The notes under the pieces: generated by a model
What the model saw: only the letters and a program-made list of their open reading frames with translations
Told to the model about the DNA's origin: nothing
Database searches by the model: none
Part shown: one piece after another, positions 48,273 to 58,272 of the stretch
Numbering within the stretch: the first letter of the stretch is position 1
How the letters are laid out: the number at the start of each line of letters is the position of its first letter
Made by a program: the position numbers and the translations under genes
NCBI GenBank assembly: GCA_002340325.1
Contig: DDLV01000018.1
Span: 18,313 to 82,312, forward strand
Reading direction: 5' to 3'
DNA length: 64,000 bases
Origin: Glaciecola sp. UBA2563
Lineage (GTDB): Bacteria > Pseudomonadota > Gammaproteobacteria > Enterobacterales > Alteromonadaceae

Positions 48273-48290
48273 ATAAGACGATGTGAAGGT

Positions 48291-48590
48291 TTATTTGCCG
48301 CTATTAAGCAGCTCTAATAAATCCATGTAATGAAATTGCATAGATTCAGGCGTTCGGATAAACCACGTAAACCAACTTAGATGTTGGTTGTCTTTTAGGC
48401 ATGAAGATGAGGCGTTTGCTTGAATACTTGGATGAGTGCTCAAAACACTCTCAGGACTGCCTTCAACAAGGGTGTTTTTACAAGGCGCATTGCTGTGGTT
48501 CATATAGGCGTTTACAACAAAAACCGATAGGCTAGCAGACAGCGCTATTGACGCTATGAATTGCTTAGTTGAATACCGCTTAGAAACCAT
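48291..48590 (-). CDS. Small membrane or exported protein
   Basis: A 99-residue protein with one hydrophobic segment near the N-terminus (FIASIALSASLSVFVVNAY) and a Cys-containing region ending in LSWFTWFIRTPESMQFHYMDLLELL. The last segment has the feel of a conserved motif seen in small Alteromonadales proteins, but I cannot name a family. It lies 18 bases upstream of the DUF2970 gene on the same strand and the two are probably cotranscribed. Confidence 0.6.
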   Translation of the reverse strand: MVSKRYSTKQFIASIALSASLSVFVVNAYMNHSNAPCKNTLVEGSPESVLSTHPSIQANASSSCLKDNQHLSWFTWFIRTPESMQFHYMDLLELLNSGK

Positions 48591-48682
48591 GCCAGCCTCC
48601 TATTACATAATCCGTCTCAAACAACTTCCAGCGCTTCTATTGGTGCTGTTCAAGTCAGATAAGTATATACTTTTTAAACAAA

Positions 48683-48706
48683 AACGCCAACCCTGAGGCT
48701 GGCGTT
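48683..48706 (-). terminator. Intrinsic terminator of the porin gene
   Basis: On the minus strand AACGCCA pairs with TGGCGTT, with a further short GCC/GGT pairing inside, followed by TTTTTGTTT. It lies 25 bases after the porin stop codon. Confidence 0.85.
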
Positions 48707-48730
48707 AGTATGTTAACTTCTGGCGCTTAT

Positions 48731-49372
48731 TTATAGGTCAAACGAACGTCCAATAGTGAAGTACAACGATTCGTCGTCATTTAGGTCGCTGTCAGAAGAA
48801 ACAATCGCCATGCCGACGTCAAAGCCTTCAACTGATGTACCGTAACCAACTTCGATGTAGTCACCGTCAAAGTCATCACCAAACGTACCAAAGGTAACAT
48901 ATACGCCTACTTCACTTTCAAAAGAAAGGCCTAAGAAAGTGTAGTCAGCTTCTGCGATGCCCAAACCAGCGTCATCTCCTTGCTCACCGATTGAGTATTC
49001 AAGGCTGAACGCACCATAGCCTGCAGAAAGATTGATTTCGTTGTATTCTGAATCAAAATCACCTGTATATTGGTAGGTAGTAAAACCAATGCCAAGCGCT
49101 AAACCACTGTCGAATTCAAAACCGTAACCGCCGTATAAATCGATTTCTAGGCCGTCTTCTACGTCAGCGGCCCAAACGCCAGCGTAGAAACCGCCATTTG
49201 CGTAATCAACACCACCGTTTGCTGTTGCTGTAGTATTCTGTAATAGACCTCTGAAGTGGTATTCACTCATAAGGCCAACATTTGCGCTCCATTCTTGCGC
49301 AACAGCGGAGCTTGATACCGCTAACCCAGCGATGATAGATGCAGCTAGTGTAGTGTGTTTGACTAGTTTCAT
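48731..49372 (-). CDS. TorF-family putative outer-membrane porin
   Basis: A 213-residue protein. The ATG at 49372 is chosen because it starts a clean signal peptide (LVKHTTLAASIIAGLAVSSSAVA) and has GGAG at 49380-49383; the longer frame up to 49504 has no such support. The mature part is Gly-, Tyr-, Phe- and acid-rich with alternating strands and ends in a terminal aromatic-rich strand (YFTIGRSFDL), typical of small beta-barrels. SEYHFRGLLQN near the N-terminus matches the TorF/TIGR02001 family start. Function probably passive diffusion; substrate unknown. Confidence 0.85.
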   Translation of the reverse strand: MKLVKHTTLAASIIAGLAVSSSAVAQEWSANVGLMSEYHFRGLLQNTTATANGGVDYANGGFYAGVWAADVEDGLEIDLYGGYGFEFDSGLALGIGFTTYQYTGDFDSEYNEINLSAGYGAFSLEYSIGEQGDDAGLGIAEADYTFLGLSFESEVGVYVTFGTFGDDFDGDYIEVGYGTSVEGFDVGMAIVSSDSDLNDDESLYFTIGRSFDL

Positions 49373-49719
49373 TTGTGTTCTCCAAAACAATTGTAAAATT
49401 GGTGTAGTTTTTATTGGGTGGAATTCCCTTGTGATTTCCATTTTGCAGGTCGCAATATGTGACACTCGCACTGCAAACATAATGCCACCAAACAGCACAC
49501 ACAAAAATCAATAGTATGTTATTGTTTTTAATAATTAATTTTATGCTTCGCTCATTCATGACCAATAAAGATGCATCATGATGCCCAAAAATCATAAAAT
49601 TTTTGCTCTATTTTGGATCTTAAGCTCTATTTTGGTGCAAACACAGTAGTTGATCTTAATCGCACATTCTATACACTTTGCGATGTTTTTTAGGCATGGA
49701 GTAATAAGGAATAATATAC
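49373..49719. other. Divergent intergenic region porin / rpe
   Basis: This 347-base AT-rich spacer holds a perfect palindrome GCATCATGATGC at 49573-49584 and two direct copies of GCTCTATTTTGG at 49605-49616 and 49624-49635, whose starts are 19 bases apart. Both could be regulator sites. No conserved open frame is seen. Confidence 0.55.
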
Positions 49720-50376
49720 ATGCAAATCGCACCTTCCATATTATCTGCTGATTTCGCAAGACTTGGTGAAGACGTTCAACATGTTTTGGAATCAGGTGCT
49801 GATATCGTTCATTTCGATGTCATGGACAATCACTATGTGCCGAATCTGACGTTTGGCCCTATGATTTGTCAGGCCCTGCGCAATTACGGGATTTGTGCCC
49901 CGATCGACGTTCATCTCATGGTTGAACCCGTTGACGATTTAATCTCTAAGTTTGCAAACGCTGGTGCATCGATGATTAGTTTCCACCCAGAAGCATCCAA
50001 ACATATCGATAGAAGCATACAGCTGGTGAAAAGTCACGGCTGTGAAGTAGGGTTAGCGCTAAATCCCGGTACGTCTTTAGTGACGATTGAAGAAGTGCTA
50101 CCACTGCTCGATTTTGTATTGATCATGTCCGTAAATCCAGGTTTTGGCGGACAGTCTTTCATCGAAAACAGCGTCGATAAAATAAGTCGTTTACATGAAA
50201 TGATTAAGCGTCGAGGCTTGCCAACGAAAATTGAAGTTGACGGCGGCGTCAATGCCAAGACCATAAAAAGCTGCTATGACGCAGGCGCCGAAATCTTCGT
50301 CGCAGGTTCGGCAATCTTCAATAGCTCAGACTATAAAGAGAGTATTCAGGCGCTAGTAGATGCAACAAAGCGCTAG
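49720..50376 (+). CDS. rpe: Ribulose-phosphate 3-epimerase
   Basis: A 218-residue TIM-barrel metal-dependent epimerase of the pentose phosphate pathway, interconverting ribulose and xylulose 5-phosphate. [54 protein letters not shown] and [10 protein letters not shown] are the classic segments with the two metal-binding His and Asp pairs. In relatives it follows dam and precedes gph and trpS; here it follows the porin and gph is absent between rpe and trpS. Confidence 0.97.
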   Translation: MQIAPSILSADFARLGEDVQHVLESGADIVHFDVMDNHYVPNLTFGPMICQALRNYGICAPIDVHLMVEPVDDLISKFANAGASMISFHPEASKHIDRSIQLVKSHGCEVGLALNPGTSLVTIEEVLPLLDFVLIMSVNPGFGGQSFIENSVDKISRLHEMIKRRGLPTKIEVDGGVNAKTIKSCYDAGAEIFVAGSAIFNSSDYKESIQALVDATKR

Positions 50377-50485
50377 CAACACAATGCATTGAAGCATGTA
50401 AACAAATAAAAAAGTAATCAACGCACTTAAAACTTTAGTCCATTGCATGATTGCAAATGCAGTGAAAAAGGGAAAACCAATCGTT

Positions 50486-51490
50486 ATGTCGGAATTAAAA
50501 GTTCTCAGCGGGTGTCAGCCCTCCGGTCAGCTTACCATCGGAAATTACATGGGCGCGCTGCGCCAGTGGGTGAGCATGCAAAATACCCATGATTGTCTTT
50601 ATATGATAGTCGATTTACATGCAATAACAGTAAGGCAACAACCAGAACAACTAAAAAGTGCTTGTCTAGATGGGCTAGCACTCTATCTCGCCTGTGGTAT
50701 CGACCCTGAAAAAAGCACAGTATTTATGCAGTCCCACATCCCTGAGCACGCGCAGCTCAGTTGGGTATTAAACTGCTTTACCCAGATGGGTGAGCTCAAC
50801 AGGATGACGCAGTTCAAAGACAAATCACAGACTCACAGCAATAATATCAATGTAGGTTTGTATACATATCCCGTTTTGCAAGCTGCTGACATTCTGCTTT
50901 ATAAGGCAAATGAAGTGCCGATAGGTGAAGACCAAAAACAACACATTGAACTCACTCGAGACGTAGCAACCAGGTTCAATAACCTGTATGGCGACATATT
51001 TACCCTACCCGAGCCGATGATTCCGAAGCAAGGGGCAAGAGTCATGAGCTTGCAGGAACCTAGCAAGAAGATGTCCAAATCTGACACTAATCCCAATAAT
51101 TTTGTAGGCTTATTGGAAGATCCTAAAAAGGTCATCAAAAAAATAAAACGGGCAGTGACAGATAGCGATGAAAAAGCACGGATCTATTTTGATACAAAAG
51201 AAAAGCCCGGCGTCTCTAACTTACTATCACTGTTATCTTCGGCGACGAACAAGCCTATCGACACCATAGTCCCTGAATACGAAGATAAAATGTATGGCCA
51301 TTTAAAAAATGACGTTGCTGACGCCGTTGTAAGCGTAATCGAACCCATTCAAAGTGCTTATGCAAAAATAAGGAACGATGAAACGTACTTAAATGAAACA
51401 ATGCACAAAGGAAGTACTAAAGCTCGCTCGATTGCAACCGATACATTACTGAAAGTGTATGATGCGCTAGGGTTTGTAAGTAGGACTTAG
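50486..51490 (+). CDS. trpS: Tryptophanyl-tRNA synthetase
   Basis: A 334-residue class I synthetase. The ATG at 50486 is preferred because it gives [14 protein letters not shown], matching the family; the frame to 50447 adds 13 residues without a ribosome site. [12 protein letters not shown] carries the HIGH-like TIGN and KKMSKS is the second signature, used in Trp activation. A tail with conserved [17 protein letters not shown] and PGVSNLL follows. It is four bases from pabA and likely cotranscribed with it. Confidence 0.96.
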   Translation: MSELKVLSGCQPSGQLTIGNYMGALRQWVSMQNTHDCLYMIVDLHAITVRQQPEQLKSACLDGLALYLACGIDPEKSTVFMQSHIPEHAQLSWVLNCFTQMGELNRMTQFKDKSQTHSNNINVGLYTYPVLQAADILLYKANEVPIGEDQKQHIELTRDVATRFNNLYGDIFTLPEPMIPKQGARVMSLQEPSKKMSKSDTNPNNFVGLLEDPKKVIKKIKRAVTDSDEKARIYFDTKEKPGVSNLLSLLSSATNKPIDTIVPEYEDKMYGHLKNDVADAVVSVIEPIQSAYAKIRNDETYLNETMHKGSTKARSIATDTLLKVYDALGFVSRT

Positions 51491-51493
51491 TAC

Positions 51494-52072
51494 GTGGTTG
51501 TTCTGATTGATAACTACGACTCGTTTACCTTTAATCTGGCACTGTATTTTGAGGAACTGAAAGCTGACGTTGTAGTATTCAAGAATGATGAAATTACAAT
51601 TTCTGATATTGAAGCATTAGGCCCGTCACAACTTGTAATATCACCAGGTCCGTGCACACCTAATGAATCAGGCGTCTCTCTTGCAGTAATAGATGCATTC
51701 ACAGGCAGAGTGCCCATATTAGGTGTATGCCTCGGTCATCAGGCGATAGCGCAACAACAAGGCGCTAGCGTAGTGCAAGCAAATCGTATAATGCATGGTA
51801 AGTTATCAACCATTTATACACTTCAAAACAGTTTGTTATTTGACGGATGCGCAGAGTCGTTTAACGTAACGCGGTACCATTCGCTGATGATTAGCAGGGA
51901 CACGCTGCCCGAGGGTTTTTCAGTGACTGCTTGGTGTGAAGACGATGGTGAAAAAACCATTATGGCGATCGAAGATAGACGTAAGCGTTTATATGGTGTT
52001 CAGTTTCATCCAGAATCATTGTTGACAGAATATGGACACAAGATAATAGATAATTTTTTGTTGCGTGGATAA
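51494..52072 (+). CDS. pabA: Aminodeoxychorismate/anthranilate synthase glutamine amidotransferase
   Basis: A 192-residue class I glutamine amidotransferase starting at GTG three bases after trpS. DNYDSFTFNLALYF at the N-terminus, the nucleophile Cys in GVCLGHQAI and the His-Glu of QFHPES complete the triad. It supplies ammonia to PabB or TrpE; position with argD in Vibrio- and Shewanella-like genomes and no adjacent trpE suggest the folate role, with amphibolic use possible. Confidence 0.92.
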   Translation: MVVLIDNYDSFTFNLALYFEELKADVVVFKNDEITISDIEALGPSQLVISPGPCTPNESGVSLAVIDAFTGRVPILGVCLGHQAIAQQQGASVVQANRIMHGKLSTIYTLQNSLLFDGCAESFNVTRYHSLMISRDTLPEGFSVTAWCEDDGEKTIMAIEDRRKRLYGVQFHPESLLTEYGHKIIDNFLLRG

Positions 52073-52075
52073 TCA

Positions 52076-53281
52076 ATGAAAAAAAGCATCACTGACCTCA
52101 TGACTGAAATCAATGAAAGATTTGATGATTTTTTGGTATTTGAAGAAAAAGCTTTCGCTAAAGCCGGGAAAAAAACAGCGAAACAAATTGCCATCGAAAA
52201 TTCCGTACAGAAAGACTCTAAAAGAGAGCTGCTTAACATCGAAGAGTCCGCCAACAAGAGACGAGAACAAGAAGTTCACAAAAAAGAAGTTATCAAGGCG
52301 AAAATTGAACGCGAATTTCACGAGTCGGTCGAGGCAGAATTACAAACACGGTTAGACGATATTGAAGACGTCATCGAAACGACCCTAAATATAGATGTTG
52401 GAATTGGCAAGCTCTTAGATATTTTATACACCGACGCATGCACTATTTCTCGACTGGTAACGCAAATTGAAGAAATGCCATGGTTGAAAAAACGTTTGAT
52501 TCGTTTTACGCACCAACCAAAATACCAACGAACAGATTCATCCGGCAGTGCCATCATTATCAAATCAGTTAGACAAGCACTTTCATTTATTGGTATTGAT
52601 AGTTTGCGAATCTTGATTCCAGTGTTGATTGCAAAACATACACTTCCAAGAAGATCAGAATCATTTCCACATTTTAATAAGCATTTATGGTTGTACATTC
52701 TAGGTTCAGGCAACGCCGCTAAATGTCTGGCACCTCGCTTGGGCCTTCGAGCAGACTTTGGGTTTATTGCTGGTCTTCTCTCAACAATGGGCATAACTGC
52801 GGTTTTTTCTATTTATTTGAAGGTATTTGATACAAAACAGCGTGAAGCCATAATCAAATGTAGAGAGTCCAACTCACCTCAAAAAGCGGAAATACTCAAT
52901 CAATTAACTTATTCGCCCGATTATTTGGCGGAGTACATGCGTCAGTATTCACCTAGCGTTACGGCCGATGTCATCTCAGAATTTAACATGAAATGGATAA
53001 TGATAGCGCCCGGACTCAACGACTTATCTAAGGTAAAGCGTGAGACTTTTAAACAGGTTGTTAAGAAAGAATATCATCCAGTAGCTCAGTTGTTATTTAA
53101 ATCTCGCGCATTCATGAAGTTTAAACTGTTGCAGTCAAGTCGAATTATTTCAAAACAAGAAGCGATGCTGTGGTTACACAATTGCGGCATTACTGGCGAT
53201 GATATCGCTATCCTGTCTCTTATCAATCTCACTAGTATCACATTTGAAGTCGCCGAAGAAATTGTCAGCGAGGAATCTTAG
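52076..53281 (+). CDS. HDOD-domain protein with charged coiled-coil N-terminus
   Basis: A 401-residue protein with a Lys/Glu-rich coiled coil at about 1-105 and a C-terminal HDOD-like domain at about 115-330 (LLDILYTDACTISRLVTQI, ALSFIGIDSLRILIPV, LGLRADFGFIAGLLSTMG). HDOD domains lack the catalytic His-Asp of HD hydrolases and act as signalling scaffolds. Start three bases after pabA, so cotranslation is likely. The same position between pabA and argD appears in related genomes, from memory. Function unknown. Confidence 0.82.
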   Translation: MKKSITDLMTEINERFDDFLVFEEKAFAKAGKKTAKQIAIENSVQKDSKRELLNIEESANKRREQEVHKKEVIKAKIEREFHESVEAELQTRLDDIEDVIETTLNIDVGIGKLLDILYTDACTISRLVTQIEEMPWLKKRLIRFTHQPKYQRTDSSGSAIIIKSVRQALSFIGIDSLRILIPVLIAKHTLPRRSESFPHFNKHLWLYILGSGNAAKCLAPRLGLRADFGFIAGLLSTMGITAVFSIYLKVFDTKQREAIIKCRESNSPQKAEILNQLTYSPDYLAEYMRQYSPSVTADVISEFNMKWIMIAPGLNDLSKVKRETFKQVVKKEYHPVAQLLFKSRAFMKFKLLQSSRIISKQEAMLWLHNCGITGDDIAILSLINLTSITFEVAEEIVSEES

Positions 53282-53309
53282 GGGCTGTTGACCTTTTGTT
53301 CATAAAAAA

Positions 53310-53327
53310 TATGAATGTTTATTCATA
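53310..53327 (+). promoter_or_regulatory. ARG box upstream of argD/astC
   Basis: TATGAATGTTTATTCATA matches the ArgR consensus with a single mismatch in the AT-rich centre, and it overlaps a candidate -10 (TATGAA at 53310-53315) 16 bases after TTGACC at 53288-53293. A weaker half site with ATTCA lies at 53444-53448. ArgR should control the argD-ast operon from here. Confidence 0.7.
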
Positions 53328-53603
53328 GCATCTTGTCACTAAAATAAAGATAGCGCGGCTAAGCACTGCGTTTTAGTTGTTATAGCAACTGATTTTCCCT
53401 TCCAAAGCCTGAAAGCGTTTAAAACTCTACTAAAAAAATAAATATTCACACTCTTTGCAATTGTCTTCAACCCCAATAGAAACAAGGCATACAAGGCGTT
53501 TTTTATTAGCGACTGTTGGATATATTTCTGGCATACTACCGCTTTGATTCAAAGCGTTATCGCGGTAAATGAGCGCAATCGCGTTTACCGAGCTATAAGA
53601 AAT

Positions 53604-53609
53604 AAGGTG
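53604..53609 (+). promoter_or_regulatory. argD ribosome-binding site
   Basis: AAGGTG lies six bases before the ATG at 53616 and decides this start over the TTG at 53544 for the argD gene. Confidence 0.75.
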
Positions 53610-53615
53610 TATCTA

Positions 53616-54836
53616 ATGCAAGTATCTAGAGAAACATTTAACCAAGTCATGGTGCCCAACTATGCTCCAGCTGAGGTTGTTCCAGTCAAAGGACTTGGTT
53701 CAAGAGTGTGGGATCAAAACGGCGACGAATATATCGATTTTGCCGGCGGCATTGCGGTAAATGTACTCGGGCACTGTCACCCTGAACTTGTACAAGTGCT
53801 AAATGATCAAGGCAGTAAGCTGTGGCACTTAAGTAATGTTTTCACAAACGAGCCAGCAATGAGGCTTGCTAGCAAGCTTGTCGCTGCTACTTTTGCCGAA
53901 AAAGTATATTTCGCAAATTCCGGTGCCGAAGCGAACGAAGCTGCGCTTAAACTTGCTCGACGCTATGCTATAGATCACGCTGATCATAGCGGCACCTTTG
54001 AAAAAGATGAAATTATATCATTTAAGCAAGGATTTCACGGGCGCACATTTTTTACGGTAACCGTTGGAGGTCAGCCGGCTTATTCGGATGGTTTTGGTCC
54101 AAAGCCCGGCGGCGTAACACATTGCGAGTACAATAACCTTGAAATGGTTGAACAGTATATAAGCGATAAAACCTGCGCAGTCATGATGGAGCCTATGCAA
54201 GGTGAAGGAGGGATAATCGTACCCGATCCTGATTTTGTTAAAGGTGTCAGAGCACTTTGTGACAAACACAATGCGCTTTTAATCTTTGATGAAGTTCAAT
54301 CAGGTATGGGTAGAACCGGACAGCTTTATGAGTATATGAATCTTGGCGTCGAGCCTGATATTTTAACATCAGCAAAATCTCTAGGAGGAGGTTTTCCGAT
54401 TGGCGCTATGTTAACTACAAATGCCATCGCTAACTCACTAAAACCCGGGACTCATGGAAGCACTTACGGCGGCAATCCACTTGCTTGCGCGGTCGCAGAA
54501 AAGGCGTTTGATATCATAAACAATGAAGAAATCTTTTCCGGTGTTCGCCAAAAAGAAGCCTTGTTCAGAACACTCCTTAATGAAATAAACAGTCGACACA
54601 ATGTGTTTTCAGAGATTCGAGGCAAAGGCATGCTACTCGGTTGTGCCTTAAACGAAAAATATCAAGGCCGCGCGCGCGATTTTATGCTTGCGGCGACGAA
54701 AAACAAACTCATGTGTCTCGTTGCAGGTGTGAATGTCGTTCGCTTTGCTCCTTCACTTGTTATCCCTGATGAAGACATCACAGAAGGTTTGCATCGCTTT
54801 GAGGCAGGAATCGAGAGTATTGTAGAGCGGGAGTAG
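53616..54836 (+). CDS. argD: Acetylornithine/succinylornithine aminotransferase
   Basis: A 406-residue class III pyridoxal-phosphate transaminase. The N-terminus [22 protein letters not shown], the [17 protein letters not shown] phosphate-binding run, [12 protein letters not shown] and the Schiff-base Lys in [13 protein letters not shown] are all typical. Because it leads an astA-astD operon and no other argD is in the window, it likely serves both acetylornithine in biosynthesis and succinylornithine (AstC) in catabolism. An ARG box upstream supports arginine control. astA starts five bases after the stop. Confidence 0.93.
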   Translation: MQVSRETFNQVMVPNYAPAEVVPVKGLGSRVWDQNGDEYIDFAGGIAVNVLGHCHPELVQVLNDQGSKLWHLSNVFTNEPAMRLASKLVAATFAEKVYFANSGAEANEAALKLARRYAIDHADHSGTFEKDEIISFKQGFHGRTFFTVTVGGQPAYSDGFGPKPGGVTHCEYNNLEMVEQYISDKTCAVMMEPMQGEGGIIVPDPDFVKGVRALCDKHNALLIFDEVQSGMGRTGQLYEYMNLGVEPDILTSAKSLGGGFPIGAMLTTNAIANSLKPGTHGSTYGGNPLACAVAEKAFDIINNEEIFSGVRQKEALFRTLLNEINSRHNVFSEIRGKGMLLGCALNEKYQGRARDFMLAATKNKLMCLVAGVNVVRFAPSLVIPDEDITEGLHRFEAGIESIVERE

Positions 54837-54841
54837 ATGGA

Positions 54842-55882
54842 ATGCTGGTTATACGGCCTATAGAGGTAAGCGACTATCCTGCATTGGAGTCTATTGCTCG
54901 CGAATCTGGGATTGGGTTTACGTCCCTACCTGTCAACGAGAGACTATTGAGAAAGCGGATAGATGCATCTGAGCTTGCATTTAGCGGTGACTTTTCAAAA
55001 AAAGAGAATCAGTCGTATCTGTTTGTAATGGAAGATAATGAAACAGGCGAAGTCGTTGGTACATCTGGTATCGAGTCGCGCGTCGGCATCGATGATGCTT
55101 TTTATCATTATCATCTTGGTAAGGTCGTCCACGCATCACAAGAATTGGGTATTCACAATACTGTCGATATCCTCACGTTTTGCAACGACTACACAGGTGT
55201 GAGCGAAATATGCACGCTCTTTCTAAGAGAGCAAGCGCGTAACGGCCTGGCCGGTCGCCTGCTTTCCAAATTTCGATTTCTTTTCCTAGCCGAACACCAT
55301 GTTAGATTTTCAGACGTGATTATTGCTGAAATGCGGGGGGTATCAGATGAAAATGGACGGTCGCCGTTTTGGGAATGGTTAGAAAAGCATTTCTTTTCAC
55401 TGGACTTCCCGACCGCTGATTATTTTACCGGAATCGGCAATAAAGTGTTTATCGCAGAATTGATGCCCAAGTATCCAATCTATGTCAATTTGCTCTCTGA
55501 AGATGCGCAAGCATGTATTGGCAAAGTACATGAAAAAACAAAACCAGCATTGAGACTTCTAGAACAAGAGGGCTTTAGGTGCAGAGGCTATGTCGATATT
55601 TTTGATGCTGGACCTACCGTTGAAGCAGACCTGAATAATATTGAAACGGTGCGCAATAGTCGAAAAGCAACGATTGAAGTTGTAGATAAGATTCAACCAA
55701 GCAAACAAGAATGGCTGATCGTCAACACAAAAGTACGAGAGTTCAGAGCATGTGTTGGACAGCTATCTGTTATTAACGAGGACAAAGTGCAAATCACCCC
55801 CCAAATTGCTAATGCATTGCAGCTAGAGAGGGGTGAAAAATTGCGATATTCACCTCTACTAAGAAAGTCGAAACAGATTTAG
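54842..55882 (+). CDS. astA: Arginine N-succinyltransferase
   Basis: A 346-residue first enzyme of the AST arginine catabolism pathway, transferring succinyl from succinyl-CoA to arginine. The GNAT-like fold shows in [56 protein letters not shown] and [19 protein letters not shown]. Length is that of the alpha/beta AstA proteins. Second in argD-astA-astD. Confidence 0.96.
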   Translation: MLVIRPIEVSDYPALESIARESGIGFTSLPVNERLLRKRIDASELAFSGDFSKKENQSYLFVMEDNETGEVVGTSGIESRVGIDDAFYHYHLGKVVHASQELGIHNTVDILTFCNDYTGVSEICTLFLREQARNGLAGRLLSKFRFLFLAEHHVRFSDVIIAEMRGVSDENGRSPFWEWLEKHFFSLDFPTADYFTGIGNKVFIAELMPKYPIYVNLLSEDAQACIGKVHEKTKPALRLLEQEGFRCRGYVDIFDAGPTVEADLNNIETVRNSRKATIEVVDKIQPSKQEWLIVNTKVREFRACVGQLSVINEDKVQITPQIANALQLERGEKLRYSPLLRKSKQI

Positions 55883-55892
55883 GAGCGCACGC

Positions 55893-57362
55893 ATGTCACA
55901 CAAAGCTCATTTTATTAATGGCGCTTGGCAAGAGGGCGAAGGGGTAGCCTTTACGTCAACTGATCCAGCAAAAAATAATAGTATTTGGGAAGCCAATGCA
56001 GCAAATGAAGAACAGGTATCCATCGCAGTCAACGCGGCAAGAGATGCATTTCCTGAGTGGTCACTACTGGATATTAACAAGCGCCTAGAATATATCGTCA
56101 AGTTTAAGCAGCTTCTAGCAGAAAACAAAGACGAACTAGCGGCACTTATTGCTGCCGAAACAGGCAAGCCACTGTGGGAAACCGCGACAGAAGTAGGCGC
56201 GATGATCGGAAAAATTGATATTTCTGTCAAAGCGCACAGGGAACGCACCGGTGTTACTGAAAACCCAATGCCTGTTGGCAAAGCAATACTGCGTCACAGA
56301 CCTCACGGCGTGGTTGCCGTATTTGGCCCTTATAATTTCCCTGGTCATTTACCGAATGGACACATTGTTCCCGCATTGCTCGCTGGTAACACTGTTGTAT
56401 TTAAGCCATCAGAGCTCACGCCGAAAGTTGCAGAGTTCACTGTTAAGCTGTGGCAACAAACGCGAATACCTGATGGCGTGCTCAACCTTGTTCAAGGACT
56501 AGTTGAAACGGGCAAAGCACTAGCGTCGCATGAGCAAATTGATGGGTTGTTTTTTACCGGGAGTTCGACGACGGGAAAAATGCTACATAAGCAGTTTGCA
56601 GGCGAGCCAGGCAAGATCCTTGCGCTTGAAATGGGCGGCAATAACCCGTTAATTGTTGGCGAAACAAAAAGCACCAACGCAGTCGTGCATGACATAATAC
56701 AATCAGCTTTTATTACATCTGGACAACGATGCACATGTGCAAGACGTCTTTTTGTGAAATCAGGTGCCTGTGGAGATGCACTTGTTGATGCGCTGGTGGC
56801 AGCGACTAAAAAAATAAAAGTTGATGTGTATGATGCAGCAGAACAGCCTTTTATGGGCGCAATGATTTCCGAAAACGCGGCTAAAAATATGCTGGAAGTT
56901 CAAGATCAACTGCTCCAGCAAGGAGCAAAGGCGCTTTTGGCGATGCAGCATCTCAGACCAGAAACAGGGCTTGTTTCACCCGGCGTATTAGACGTGACTG
57001 ACGTCGAAGATCTACCCGATGAAGAACATTTCGGTCCGTTGCTTAAAATTATCCGCTACGAAACGTTTGAACAAGCTATAGCGATGTCAAATAATACAAA
57101 GTACGGGTTAAGTGCTGGCTTGTTATCGGATGATAAAGCGCAATACGACTATTTTTTACCGCGTATTCGAGCAGGCATCGTCAATTGGAACAGGCCAATA
57201 ACGGGCGCATCTAGCGCAGCACCATTCGGCGGTATAGGAGAAAGCGGTAATCATAGAGCCAGTGCATTCTATGCGGCTGATTATTGCGCGTATCCCGTAG
57301 CATCTGTCGAGTCAGATGCAGTCACACTGCCGACAACACTGAGCCCCGGCCTAACGATTTAA
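55893..57362 (+). CDS. astD: N-succinylglutamate 5-semialdehyde dehydrogenase
   Basis: A 489-residue NAD-dependent aldehyde dehydrogenase. Glu246 in [10 protein letters not shown] and catalytic Cys280 in SGQRCTCAR, with [14 protein letters not shown] and [12 protein letters not shown], match AstD specifically. It oxidises the semialdehyde to succinylglutamate. An AGGAG ribosome site precedes the ATG. No astB or astE gene follows, so succinylarginine dihydrolase and succinylglutamate desuccinylase must be encoded elsewhere. Confidence 0.95.
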   Translation: MSHKAHFINGAWQEGEGVAFTSTDPAKNNSIWEANAANEEQVSIAVNAARDAFPEWSLLDINKRLEYIVKFKQLLAENKDELAALIAAETGKPLWETATEVGAMIGKIDISVKAHRERTGVTENPMPVGKAILRHRPHGVVAVFGPYNFPGHLPNGHIVPALLAGNTVVFKPSELTPKVAEFTVKLWQQTRIPDGVLNLVQGLVETGKALASHEQIDGLFFTGSSTTGKMLHKQFAGEPGKILALEMGGNNPLIVGETKSTNAVVHDIIQSAFITSGQRCTCARRLFVKSGACGDALVDALVAATKKIKVDVYDAAEQPFMGAMISENAAKNMLEVQDQLLQQGAKALLAMQHLRPETGLVSPGVLDVTDVEDLPDEEHFGPLLKIIRYETFEQAIAMSNNTKYGLSAGLLSDDKAQYDYFLPRIRAGIVNWNRPITGASSAAPFGGIGESGNHRASAFYAADYCAYPVASVESDAVTLPTTLSPGLTI

Positions 57363-57373
57363 ATGGACACACG

Positions 57374-58228
57374 ATGCACAACACCATAGAAAACCTTTTT
57401 AGCGGCTTATGGAACGACTACATATCAATTACGCCATCAGCAGAAAAGATCCACGCCCTCTTATCACAACAGCGAAATGCAAACTCTCATGCGAGCAAAA
57501 GCGTGGGTTCTGCCAATTCAGATAGTCAATCTGACATTATTAACGACCACATAGCACTAAGAACGTTTAACCTTGAAAAAGTCAGGTTATCGAAGCTCGC
57601 TGAACACTTTCTTGCGCTTGGTTACGAAGCAAAAGGTGATTACAACTTCGCGGCTAAAAAGCTCGATGCGCAACACTTTGAACATCCGGACAAAGTACAG
57701 CCCAAAGTTTTTATCAGTGAGCTAAAAGTAGAGCTGATGCCAGAAAACGTTCAAAAAATCATTCATCAGCTGATTGAGCAAATGCCTAACGATGCCGTTA
57801 CCGAGACAGGTTTTCTTTATTCCGGCAAACATTGGGATGTATCGAGTAACGACTATGATGTGTTATTGCAGCACTCTGAATACGCTGCTTGGATGGCTGC
57901 ATGGGGATACCGCGCAAACCATTTTACTGTCAGCGTAAATCACCTTAATACGCACCATATACTTGAAGACGTCAATACCATCTTAAAAAATGCGGGCTTT
58001 ACACTAAATGCCTCCGGCGGAGAAATCAAAGGTGGGCCTTCAGTGTATCTGGCGCAATCATCAACGATGGCGGATAAAGCTGAGGTTAGCTTTTCAGATA
58101 CTAGCCGCACAATCCCATCGTGTTTTTATGAATTTGCACAGCGTTATCATTTGCCAAATGGTGAATTATACCAAGGATTTGTCGCAGCATCGGCGGATAA
58201 GATTTTTGAAAGCACTAATGTTAAATAG
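57374..58228 (+). CDS. DUF1338 / 2-oxoadipate dioxygenase-decarboxylase-like protein
   Basis: A 284-residue protein, started at the ATG at 57374, 11 bases after astD; the longer frame overlaps astD in another frame and is not used. DHIALRTFNLEK at about residue 57 and NHFTVSVNHL at about 186 are the His-bearing strands of the DUF1338 vicinal-oxygen-chelate-like fold; a Glu later would complete the iron site. HglS, a member, converts 2-oxoadipate to 2-hydroxyglutarate in lysine breakdown. Here the operon with astD suggests a role near arginine or glutamate catabolism, but the substrate is an inference. Confidence 0.85.
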   Translation: MHNTIENLFSGLWNDYISITPSAEKIHALLSQQRNANSHASKSVGSANSDSQSDIINDHIALRTFNLEKVRLSKLAEHFLALGYEAKGDYNFAAKKLDAQHFEHPDKVQPKVFISELKVELMPENVQKIIHQLIEQMPNDAVTETGFLYSGKHWDVSSNDYDVLLQHSEYAAWMAAWGYRANHFTVSVNHLNTHHILEDVNTILKNAGFTLNASGGEIKGGPSVYLAQSSTMADKAEVSFSDTSRTIPSCFYEFAQRYHLPNGELYQGFVAASADKIFESTNVK

Positions 58229-58272
58229 TGACTTTACCTTTTGTAATCATTACAGATCGTTTTCTATGCATC

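Larger units (their letters stand above)
53282..53615. other. Regulatory leader upstream of argD
   Basis: This 334-base spacer holds an ARG box near the HDOD gene and, close to argD, a perfect palindrome and two competing inverted repeats (see findings). An in-frame TTG at 53544 extends argD by 24 residues with several Arg codons, but has no ribosome site. Confidence 0.6.

Noticed and set aside
57284..57373. Upstream extension of the DUF1338 frame into astD
   Set aside because: Overlaps the astD 3' end in another frame; the ATG at 57374 matches the family N-terminus.
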